Source: Pleodorina starrii
Lineage: Eukaryota; Chlorophyta; Chlorophyceae; Chlamydomonadales; Volvocaceae
DNA: 64,000 nt
NCBI GenBank assembly: GCA_030267565.1
Contig: BRXU01000005.1
Location: 1,957,501-2,021,500, forward strand
Direction of reading: 5' to 3'
Shown here: positions 1 to 10,692 of the stretch, in pieces
Layout of the letters: the number at the start of each line of letters is the position of its first letter
Numbering within the stretch: position 1 is the stretch's first letter
Program-made: the position numbers and the translations under genes
The notes under the pieces: model-generated
Told to the model about the DNA's origin: nothing
The model's database searches: none
The model's input: only the letters and a program-made list of their open reading frames with translations

Positions 1-1779
1 GCCGCCGGCTGCGCCAGCAGCAGCCCGAGCGCCGGTTCCCGGATCCAGCAGACGCCGCTGCTTCAGGGACCTGCTGCCGCCACTGCCGCCATCGTCGTCG
101 TCGCTGGGAACATCTTCAGCGGAGTCTCCGGCTGCCGCCGCGGCTGCCCGCAGCGTTGCAGTGGCAGAGGCGGCAGCCGCTAGCTGCTTGCCTCCTCTGC
201 TGGTGATCGCCGCCGCGGGTGGACCGCCGCTGCCGCCGCCGAGGCGGTGGCCGCCGGCGCCGTCCCGCGTCGGCGGCTGCAGCAGATCATGGGTCGACGG
301 CCGCACCGGCCCCGCCAGCAGCTGGCTTTCACCGTGGCCGTTGTCACCATTGGCGGCGGCGCCTGGTGCAACGGCGGTAGCGCCGGCAACACCATTCATC
401 GTTGCGTTGAGCCCTGCATACATGCGACAGCGGTACGGTAACAGCAGCAGCGCCAGTGTCGGCAGCAGCGCAGTACAGCGTACGTAGATGGCGAACAAGC
501 ACCCCAGGTTCGTCAACGCCCTCCAGGGTCCAGGCTGCTTGGCGCCATATACGAGAGAGCAAAACCAACCCAGCCAGCCAAAATGTACCGGATAGAGGTT
601 ATGACACCAAAAGCACTACTTGTGAGATCATCTGCCGCCTCCTGTATGTGCCATCTGTCGAGCTGCAGGCGTGACCAGAACGCCCCGGAAACCGCTAGCC
701 AAGCAAGGCAAGCCAAGGTAGCAGGCTCGCCCTCACCCTCGCAAGCACGCAAGCGTCGGACTAGTGGCTGCTGCTGCTGCCCGTCTGGAAATCAGGTCGA
801 CAGAAAGCAAGTCGAAGTTCTGCCCCCTCGGCCCCTGAAACATGCAAGCCTGCTGCTTAATAGATCGATCGCCGCCAGCTGATATCCCTTCGACCCTCTG
901 CCAAGTGATGCGGTGTGTAAGTGCGCTCGCGCCGTGTGACCCCGTGTAACCCCGTGTGACCCCGTCACGTCTGCATTCACTCGGAGTCCAGGACGAACTG
1001 GCGACAGCAACAAAGCCCTTCACGCCACCGCATTTCCTTGGCCTCGACACCGCCCGACCCCAAGCAAAAGTACGCGGTTCATGCAAACGGACTTTCAGTT
1101 CAGTTCCCCTTATGCTTCAGTGCTCACGCGCGATGCGACATCAGGCAGGCACGGCCGGACGCCGCCTTGCCTCGGGCTAACGGATGAAGTACTAGGATGG
1201 ACTGCTTAATCGGCTGCTGCCTGGGATGGATGGACCGCCCAAATTCAACACTGCGCGCCCAGTCATGCAGCTCATATGCACGCGGCTCTGCCGCCGCCTG
1301 AGACAGTGCGTGAGACGGTACAGCAGGCAGGCGCACTGAGGGTCGCGCAGCAGCAGCGAAATCCACTGCTGACTGCTGGATAGGTGCGGAGTACGTACAC
1401 CAATGTGCGGCGGGAGCCCCGCACGCATCGCTCTTTGTGCGGTACGTAATAACGCTTTTAATAACTACGACTGACATTCCATTTATTTTGCGCGTGATTT
1501 ACGCCGTGCAAGCGGGCAAGCAAGCAAGGGCGCACTCGATATAAACCATGCGATGCACTGCTGCTGCTCAGTGGCATCGTGAGCAGGCTTTGGTGCACTG
1601 CTGACCCACCGACCCAGATCAATCAATGGAATGCGCGCGTGCACGCCTACTCTGCCAGACAGCAGCATGATATGCATTACATCTCCCTCCCTCCTCCCAT
1701 GCGCACACCTGCAAGTGTCTGCTGCTTGCCGCAACCGCCTCCCTCGCCAACACCGTCCTCATCGTGCTCTTGTTGATCG

Positions 1780-1856
<77 letters not shown>

Positions 1857-2351
1857 CCGCCCCTGCTGCGGAAGCTGCAGCTGTAGCTGCTGCTGCTGCC
1901 AGCCGTGGGACACGTCGTCAAGTCTAGCGGTGCCATTCGAGAGGTTTTGAGCCCCGGCAGCTGCTTCGGCGCGTGCCGACACGGACAAACGCGGCGAGTC
2001 CGAGCCGGCGGCGCCGTGCTGCGCCAACCCTGTTCCTGTTGCCGTCACACGCTGCTGCTGCTGCTGCTGCTCGCCGGCGGCCTTCCGCTGCTCCTCTGCA
2101 GGCCGTGATGCGCCACCGCCGCCGCCATCTCCCGTTTCGTCGTCCTCGCCGCCGACGGGTCGCGGGCGTCGCTGCTGCGGGCGCTTGGCGCGATCTAATA
2201 AACCGTCCGCAGTACCGGCGCCAACGCCATTGGGTGCACCGCCTGACTCAGCTGCTGCTGCTGGTGCTACTGCTGCTGCTGCCTGTGTGTCGGGTACTGC
2301 TACTGCTGATGTGGCTGCTGTCTGATTTTCCTGAGGCGAGATGGACTCCAT
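1..2351 (-). CDS. Gln/Ala-rich low-complexity protein, 5' part (continues past the left edge)
   Basis: Not a recognised family. Two exons are visible. Exon 1 runs from 2351 down to 1709: it starts at ATG (MESISPQENQ...), encodes 214 codons plus one base, and ends at a GTGTGC donor. Exon 2 runs from 413 to beyond base 1: acceptor TATGCAG, same phase, open for 137 codons to the window edge. Exon 1 is rich in Ala, Gly and acidic residues and has a poly-Gln run of about 24 residues encoded by a pure CAG tract; exon 2 has a short acidic stretch (DVPSDDDDGG) followed by SLKQRRLLD. The protein is expected to be mostly disordered. The matching phase and the uninterrupted frame of exon 2, which is the only open frame to the edge, support the join. 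The start could lie in a further upstream exon, because the frame stays open above the ATG. Confidence 0.6.
1780..1852 (-). repeat. Pure (CAG)n tract encoding poly-Gln
   Basis: About 24 uninterrupted GCT/CAG units lie inside exon 1 of the left-edge gene and are read as poly-Gln on the minus strand. Purity makes this a candidate length-variable locus. Confidence 0.9.
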
Positions 2352-4790
2352 GTAACGGCGCAAGCAGATAATGCTGCAGCAGTCGCTCGCCCAAACCACA
2401 CCAAAGCACGTATTTTTTATGGTAATGCTAGCTAGCTGGCACGGCTGCTGCTGCTGCTGCTAATGCTGCTACCAGAGCGCAGGCATCAAAAGCTTTTTAC
2501 GTAATGCACGTACGTATGAGGGGCTAACAGCTGCTGTAAAGATAGTTTATGTCGCGCTCCATCACCCCAGGAAGACACGCATGGCGACGGCGGCGGCGGC
2601 AACGACGGGCGATATCGATGGATGACGGGCTGGATCAAGCTGCCGGCCCTCGCGACTTCAGCTACAGCAAAAGGCAGATGTACGTAGCAGCCGGCGGCAG
2701 CTCGGTGACCGCCGCTTGCGACGTGCTCGCAACCCGCCGCCGGCCCGCCCGGGCCCCCGCGGTCGAGCGCGGGATTCTACTGCTCCCAAGCAAGCTAGTG
2801 GCCAACCCGCTCGCCATTCATTACCTGCGCATAGCAATGCCAACCGTGAGGGAGGCGAAAAAAGCAGCAGCCACGAGCGTCAGTTAATCGTATATATATA
2901 TATATATACATTGAGCCGCAATGATACTGTATAATAAACTCCAATCAAGCGTCAGGAGAAAGGCCGCGGGTGCAACAAGCAAACAGCTACGTACGTATGT
3001 AGATAGCTAGCTGTCGGGTTCGGTTGTTGCGTCTGCTGCCCTGCTGGTGCTTGCCATGCCCCACGCAAGGCGCGAAGCACCGTTGGTGCGTGGGCCCGCT
3101 GAGCAAGGGCGGGGTGCTTCTTTAGCCCCCGCCCGCCGTTGCAACACGACGACCGGTTCATCCAGCAGCCGAGGGGATAGGCACGCAGGGGATGTGGATG
3201 AGCGGCCAGCAGCTGCTTCCTTGCAACAGGCGGGCCCAGCGATGCACCTATTGATGAGCACCTTGCTTGTGCGGCCGCGACGCCTTCAGGATTAAAGGCT
3301 CGGGCGCGCGTGTATGTGCGTGTGTGTGTGAGAGAAACCAGATACCGCGGTGAAGGGACGGAGACGGCGTTCTCGAGCGGAGCCTAAACCCAGAAAATAT
3401 ATACTTACCGAACGTACATGTCACCTTACCACGATCGACTGGAAACGAACGCAGCGACTGCGCGCGTCGCCGCCAGACCAATCCAGACGGATGAGGACGC
3501 GCGACCGCGCGACAGCAAAAGAACAGCACGAGATCCCGCCCAGACAACACAACCCCGTGTGTGTGTGCGGCTGGAAGTGACAGCTAGCAGCAGGAAGGAG
3601 CGAGCAGATCCGCAAACGCTGCTGCTAGCTGGAATGTACAGCCGTCTCGCCCAATCCCGCGCAGATGCCGCGACTGCGCCCCCGCTGGCAGGCCGGCCCA
3701 CGCGTTCCCGCGGCAGGCAGGCAGCAGACACGCGCGTTTTGCTGAATACTCCGGTCTCCGCCCGCCACAGCGTCAGTTCAGCCAGCAATTCAAGTTTGTT
3801 GATGCGTTTGCGCGCTTTCCAGGTGCATCCGTGGGTCGAGGAAAAGGCGTCCTATGACAGACTGCCGGCGCTGGCGCGTCCGGCCGCGCCAGCAGAACAG
3901 CTGGCAGAAATCTTGCGCGGCCTGAGCGTGGCTGTTTTTCCAAGGGTGTGTTTTGCGCTGGGAACTACCGCAAAGGGTCTTTGTCCGACCGCGCGGCGAG
4001 CTCGGTTGACCTGCCTGCAGGCGGAGACCGGTCCCGGGCAGGCCGCTGCCGCCCGGCCAGGGCTGCCGGAAACAGAAGCACCCACGCCCCATCTGGAACA
4101 CCTGGCTGTCCGGTGCTAACGCTTGCATGGGCTGCAATCGCCTACTGCATTTAAATCGAACCATGGCCGCGTGCATATGCTTAAGCAATGCACAGCAGCC
4201 GTGGAATTGTGGCCAAACCATTCAACCCATCCGACTCACCGCCGAAGGCATTGCCAGCGCTCGTTCAAAGGTCCGTGGTGGTCCGACGTGCCCCAGCAGC
4301 GACTGCTCCCGTCGCTCGGCCCGCCCCTCGCCCTCTACGGTGGTCCAGATCGGCTTCAAGACCAAGAAGGTGTTGTCCTCCACCAGTCCAAGAGGTATGG
4401 CTGCCCGCTCAGGGGTGTGCAGCGTGATTTAGAGGCGAGCGTCCCAATTGCACGTGGTCTTGGCGCCTTGCAAGGGCCAAGAACATTATCGCAGCTCACA
4501 TGTCGGAAACTGGCGTCTGTCGGCGTCTACATGCATGCCGAACAGCTCAAGGAGGCATGGGGGCCCAAGACGAGTCGAAGCCCGGGTTGCCGTCGAGACG
4601 GGTATTCTTACCACTTCACTGTTCAAATCTCCTATATAATTTGTCCCGGTGAAACAAACTACAGGGACTTGCCTGAAGAAGCTGAGTGACGAACCGCGAC
4701 TTTGGCGTGGGCTGCCCGAGCAAGCTAGGCCCACGTCAAACCCTCCTGAATGCTTAATATACCATAACAAAAATTATTGCACTCATTAAC
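2352..4790. other. Gene-poor DNA upstream of the left-edge gene
   Basis: No convincing exon is seen. The interval holds scattered CTG/GCT runs, a (TA)n run near 2893-2910 and a GT-rich run near 3310-3330. The open frame at 3418-4119 has no codon bias, no splice context and no recognisable domain. The sequence nearest 2352 probably contains the promoter of the minus-strand gene; no clear TATA box is visible. Confidence 0.5.
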
Positions 4791-5640
4791 GAGAAAGATG
4801 GTGCAATACGGCGTACAATCCAACTAAAGTTGCCAGAATCGGAGTTCAGAGAACTTGTGGGCCATTAGAAGGCGGCCTAACCTTCAAGCCACTTGCAAAC
4901 AAGCGTAGCCAGCAAAAAGATGTGAAGCTTGGTGTACAGTACCGGATCATAAACGGGCAATCGTACGGCCGACGAGGTTCTTCATGAACGGGCAAGGCTC
5001 GGTTATGCGTATCAGACCTGGCGGTTAATAGCGAGAGTAATCGAGCCAGGGAGTTGCGTGTGTGCAAGGCGTGTCGCATTAATGGTGCCGTCGAGGACGA
5101 GAAGCACTTCCTGTTGGAGTGTTCTGCTCTCGTGTCAGCGCGGCAGAAGCTTTGGGACCTGGGTGTACCGGAGGGAGCGAGTGTTTGCGACGTCATGCAA
5201 ATAGACGATCAGCGCGGTCTTGCAAAGGTTGTTTATGACATGTTTTGCTTACGGCGCGAGCGCATCGCCGCGTAGAGTCGATGGAGACTCCTTCTCAGGT
5301 CATGTTGCGCTTTTGTGACGTATCTGTCTTATGGTGTCTTTATGCCCTTTCTGCTACGGTTGATTTTTTTTATCCTATCTTTTTGTTCCTTTTGCTTGAC
5401 TGAGGCGGTTCATGAGCCTTCGGGTTCGTTTGAACCGTACGAGCTCACTGAAGCTTGTAACATCATCATCATCAGCAAGGCTCGTCTTTGCTGGAAGGCG
5501 TGAGGAAGTCACTGTAACTCTTCTTTTGATTGAGGCAAGAAATGTGCCCCTGGCGGACATGGTGCCTGTTTGAGTTATTAAACCGCCGGCATTGTAGAAC
5601 ATTCTTGTTAAAGCATCATCATACATAATACACAGAATAC
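4791..5640 (+). mobile_element. Decayed 3' end of a non-LTR (LINE-type) retrotransposon
   Basis: The frame at about 5042-5275 ends in a Cys/His knuckle (RVCKAC...VEDEKHFLLEC) followed by a basic C-terminus and a stop. A C-x2-C-x-EDExHFLxxC motif is characteristic of the zinc-binding C-terminus of LINE reverse-transcriptase polyproteins, common in green algae. Just upstream, similar residues occur in shifted frames (ARLGYAYQTWRLIAR near 4990-5040), showing frameshift decay. The polymerase and endonuclease regions are absent. After the stop come an AT-richer 3' stretch and a short (CAT)n run near 5461-5475 that may be the tail. Element boundaries are approximate. Confidence 0.6.
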
Positions 5641-8600
5641 AATAATCAAGTTATCACTGCTAGTACTGCGGATCCCCTGGCATTGCTGAAGTCTGTTTTT
5701 TAGTCAGCGGCGTGCAGTTTGTGCGCCGACCCGTTTGGAATAATGCGCGTCTAATTGAATCAATATAATATTTGAGCTTACATCAAGGACTTCGCTTAAC
5801 ACGGGCTGTGTCGAAGTTTGCACATTTTAAGACGAGCGCAATACAATAAATTTACAAGGTTTGCTTCCAAACCTCCCTTTGCATCGTTAAGGCGCATGCC
5901 TCTCCCCGTTATTATTTGTGTTAATGAAAGGATTTATGTGAATTAGAACAGAGGATCGTAACGTGCACAATTTGTAGCCTGCACGCATCTCAATTTCTTC
6001 GCCGCTTCCGTCTGTAATGGCTGTCCTGCATAAGCCTGATCACTTGTATCAAAATACACAGCTTTGGAGCAGAAATGGTTGCCGGTGTGCCGCTGTGCGT
6101 AAGAAATCGGCGGCGTAGCTGGCTGGAGCTCATCAGGTTGGGGTTAGTTGTGCCGGCAAACGGAATAAGCAAAGCTTGGGGCACGACCATGACAGCACGG
6201 CCTTTTGCGCGCCCGCCCGCCGGCCGCTCATCCGTGCTGTTGGGCTGTCCATGGCCGCCTAGCTAGCACCTAGCAGGCAGGCCGGCAAGCAGGCGGCTGT
6301 CCTTTGCGATCGTGTATGCATGGAAGTACGCAGCCCAGCCAGCAACTCGCTAGCTGCTGCTCTTCTGAGCGGCACACCGTTCAGAGTGAAACCCAGCAGG
6401 CAATGAGTGTCTTCCACACGGCCGTGCTGACGATGCGGTTTAATCCCTGGGCGCCTGGAATCCTGGGCACGGGACTTAAGCGCGTGTGCCAGTTGATCTC
6501 CCGCTGGGTGCCGAGGATGCAGAGGGCAGCAGTTGCCAGCCATGCTGTATTGGGCCAACCCTTCGTCACGGTCGGCTCATTTATCGGATAGACCGGTGAA
6601 CCATTGCTCCCCCTCTCTATTATTCTTGTTACACCGAGCACGCTCTGGCGTGGTTTAAGGGGACGGGGGCCTGCCGCCGGGACTCTGGCATTTGCTTTAT
6701 ATAGCGAGCCCCCTCTCTACCTCCATTCTCCGCGCCAGGTCGTGGCATGGCAGTTTCAGTTGGGGGGAGGGAATGGTCAGGTCTATCGGCTATCGGTCTA
6801 TCGGACGCGAACGGCCTTATCCGTGCCATCCAGGCTGCCACACTAGGCAGTGCCCTATCACTAACCGCCGGTGGGTCCCGTGGGACCAACCCCCCCTCAA
6901 TGCTGAGCGGACACGAGGGGGGTGGGGCTGGCCTGCAGTCGGCAGGCCCGTGACGGTCTGAGTTGACTCAGAAAGCGCCAGCGCAGGACCCTAGTGGTTC
7001 CTCATTGTAACTCTCGCATCCTATCGGCGGTGCTGCCTTGCGTGATGTATGGATTGACCGCCTGCTGTGCTGCTGCGGTAGCTAGGTTGCCGGAAGATAG
7101 GCGACCCCGTTTACGCCTGCGGATGCAATCAATGATGCCGGCGCGTGCTCTCTGCTCGAATTGCATGTGTGGAAGAGCACTTGAGCGCGAGGGCTGGCAC
7201 GCGCCTGCCCTGATTCACCTACCCTCCATCATTACTGCCCGAATGGCAAGGGTTGAGCTAAAGCAAAGCCGTGACGAAAGCCTTGTGTGCCTTTGCACAT
7301 TAGGGCCGGCCGTCGTCTGGCCGCAAACTCGCGCAATCGACCTTTACGTACGCGCTACGTACAACATCGAAAAAGGGGGTGTCAGCTTCTTGATGAGCAC
7401 GCCGAGCGCCGAGCCCCCATACTGCGTCTGTATTTTTTCGACAGTGTCGGTACGTTACAGAGGTACGTCTGCAGGGCGCAGGGAAGCAATGTAACGCCGC
7501 CGTATTGCGCGAGGAAGATACTGCTAGCTACGTACTAGTCATCTGCCCGGCCAGAAAGGATACGAGAAATACCCTGCACGGGCACGCGCACGGGCACGGG
7601 CACGATGGGCGAGAATGGCCTCTGTAGTCGCCCGGCAGAAGCAATGGTATACCCTGCTGGTATGCTGACCTAGCTAGTATCAATGTCGTATCCTTCTTGC
7701 ATACTGATCGGTGGCTTTCTCTTGGCGGCGGCGGTAACAAGGGGTAGTGCCGTGCGTAAATCATCAGCTGTGAGTCCAGTCAGGCAGTATCGTAATAAAT
7801 GCTGGATCAGGCGGCTAAATTCGCAGCCATATACTGTTGCCAGCAGACTATGTCAGTACAGGATAAGCTATTGCGAGGATCCCATCACGCATTTTTTGGC
7901 GCGGAGCCCCCGCAGGCCCGCCGCGGAGCGGCTTGGGTTCGGCGTTGCGTGTCGGGTAAGACCCTGCCTGCATGCCTATCTTTAAATTTCATCATATTTT
8001 TTATTTTATCAAGATAGTTTGTCGGTTGCCAGCCTGTCTGTATGTCTGCGGTCGGCTTCAAATGTTTCGGAGGCTTGGCTTCAGATGAGCTGCGTGGAAT
8101 CTGGTGGAATCGATAGCCTTTCATTTTCTCGGATGATGTACTTCTGTGATGCACTTTTACAGGCCTGGTTGGTTAATTAGTGTAATAAACGCCGCGTTGA
8201 TCGCTGGTAGTAGTCAGAGGTAGTCGCGGTCCAATTATCGTACGTACGTAAAGCGGAACCCGGCAGCTCTTTGTTTTATCGCTCTACCTCGACACCGTTT
8301 AGGATGATTTCTTATCATTCAACGACATTCTGGAAAGCTTCTGGCCGCATTTACGTTCACGCAATGAAGCCGGCATTCACCAGAGTCTTTGCGGCGGACT
8401 CGATCGCCCGACTTCGGGGCACCACGCACACGCATTCCAACGCTGCACATACAAGCCCCGTTAGCCATACTTATTACCTGGCAATACACGCAAGTCTGCC
8501 GCGAAAGTCAGTGATGCTGTCTGGGCATACGGTATATGCAGGAGTGCTCGCACCTAAATTGCGGAGGTCTGGCTCGCGGTGTACGTAACGCGTTGCGCCG

Positions 8601-9385
8601 GTACACGTTCTTCTCATTTTGCTTGTCAATCCTACAAGGAGGGATCCCAGCGCGAAGCGCTCATCAGGGAGGCCCCGCCCTGAAGGGTCGCCCACGTGCG
8701 TGTGTGCATGTGCGTGGGTGTGTATACGTGTGTGTGTTTGTGTGTGTAACGACCTTTTGCAGCTCACTAATTGGTTGTCGTATATCCTTCGTTCGGTGGC
8801 CCTGGGTGTTATGGCGGCTCACCGCTTTTAATAAAGGTCTTTCGGTCCCACTTATACGGGTTATGCGGCACATGCCATACCAGCCACGTGACTGCGGGGC
8901 GCAAGCTCCCCATGCCAGCATTATAATCCTATCTACAGTCAGGTGTAAATTATTGGCTCCCCTCTGGATCCTGTTGATTGGTATCTGGCGGCCCGCACGG
9001 GCATGCAGGCACGGCGGGCTCGAATCCCCTTCCCTCTCTGGGTGCTGTGGTGTAACGAAGCTAGGTCCCTATAGGCGCCAACGCCGTTAGGTTAGTGTCC
9101 ATAGAATGGTGGTATCGAAAGATACCGTTAGGTATGGAGTTTCAGTAATTCAACTGAGTTGGTTGCAAGCGCCATAAGGCCCTTGTCGTGAAATAACGTC
9201 TTGGGAACCGTTGGGCCGTTTCCAACTGGACGCGCGGCCCTTTGGGCCTAACATCCTTACATGTGGGCAGTTTTCTGCATGCTTGTTGATGTATGGAAGG
9301 TAGTAGGCCCCACCATCAGGCGAGTCCGTCCGAGTACGATGTAACAAAGGTCCAAGTCAGGGAGGTGGCAGCACCCTGGACCGTA
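5641..9385. other. Long intergenic stretch without identifiable genes
   Basis: Lower-GC, stop-rich sequence compared with the flanking genes. Open frames here (for example 6994-7494, 166 codons from a GTG) lack algal codon bias, domains and splice-linked partners. A GT-rich microsatellite lies near 8697-8745 and a short TATATA-containing run near 6698. Old transposon debris is likely but not recognisable. Confidence 0.45.
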
Positions 9386-9790
9386 GTGTTGTATCCTTGG
9401 TGTATCATGAAAGTTGTCCTAGTCAGACAACCCCGGCTGGGCACCTATTCTGATAGGTCATGGTACAACATTTGGTGTCGAGACCAGCCTACCCGGGTAC
9501 GATACCCGACTGGTGCAGTTTCTGACGTGGAGGTGGCAGGTCCACGACTGCATGCTATTGGGCGATGGGAGGTGGCGGGCCCCATTCGGAACGGAATCTA
9601 CTCGGCGAGGACGCCTCATCTGTAGGGAGGATAGTTGTTGTATCCTGGGTTTACCATGAAAGTTGTCCTGGTCAGACAACCCCGGCTGGGTACCTATTCT
9701 GATAGGTCATGGTACAACACGTAGGACGAGAGGACGCGCCCAATCTGAGGGGGGATGATTGTAGTATCCTGGATAGAATCCGAGATATAT
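9386..9790. repeat. Direct repeat with internal hairpins (two copies plus a partial third)
   Basis: A block of about 85 bp at 9386-9471 recurs almost unchanged at about 9634-9719, a period near 248 bp; a shortened third copy starts near 9757. Each full copy has an inner inverted repeat, GTTGTC...GACAAC with a seven-base loop. Its ends also pair: GTTGTA at the left, TACAAC at the right. Flanks between copies share GAGGACGC...ATCTG-type words, so the true unit is longer than the block. No coding frame runs through it. Confidence 0.7.
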
Positions 9791-10692
9791 ACTGTCTGGG
9801 CATCTTCCGATCGGGCATGTGCTGAAAGGTGGATTCAGCCATGCATTCTCATGATGCACGGAGCAGCGCCTGCAGCGCGGGTTGCACGTCTGTGCTGTGA
9901 AGGTGGCACGGTGTTGCTGTACACCGTACTGGCCATTAGGTAGGCTTAGATCAAGTGTTTGATTGCGTGCTCGCGTTCGTTCGATTTAAACCCTTTTATG
10001 TTAAATCTGACTCCACCGTTTGCACCTGCGCCATCATGCGGTATGGCCCCTGAGAGGCCCTGGGCAGCAGAATACTCCGGTGGGCCACGATTCGCCCCAA
10101 TCCAGCCATCCCTACAGGTACCTGCGAACGCGTTGGAACCGAACTATCAGTACACCTGAAGTCACAAGCAGACTTTATTGCTGTGTAACGCGATCTCACG
10201 ATGAGGAGCGCCTGTAAGGAGCTAGCTGCCGACACAGCAGTTGGTACAACGCAGCGCGTGGACGGACGGGCCAATCAAAAATGTCCACCTCGTAAGCCTT
10301 ATCTGTATGCGGAAGCATACATATGCAGTATCAATCACGTGCAAGGCCCCTGCGGGATTGGGGATTCCCGAAATCGGGAAGGGTTTTCTTTGAAGCGCCT
10401 TTTGGTCAGACGGTGGTTGCAGCGGTTGAGAACCAACCACCAACGAGCATTCCGAGCATACCATATTACCATTTCAGATTTCACAGTGTCTGTAGCTGTG
10501 CGGTCACAGAAATATCAATACCAGGCAAACACGGTATCAGCACATAACTTCTGGATTAAACCATCGCGTGCAGGAAGCTGTTTTTCAACATCGCATATCT
10601 CGGTGTCACCCTGCGTTGTCCTGTTGGCAGGTTGTTTCAGCAAGCCCAATGCCTAGCTAGCTACTGGTGGCAGACGTTTAAATCCTATTAAT
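9791..10692. other. Upstream region of the 10.7-16.5 kb gene
   Basis: No exon or repeat is identified. The region should contain the 5' UTR and promoter of the plus-strand gene starting at 10693; no clear core promoter element is visible. Confidence 0.4.

Noticed and set aside
3418..4119. 233-codon open frame on plus
   Set aside because: No domain, no typical codon bias, and overlapping equal-length frames on the other strand.
6994..7494. 166-codon open frame on plus
   Set aside because: Starts at GTG, has no recognisable motif or splice-linked partner, and lies in stop-rich intergenic DNA.
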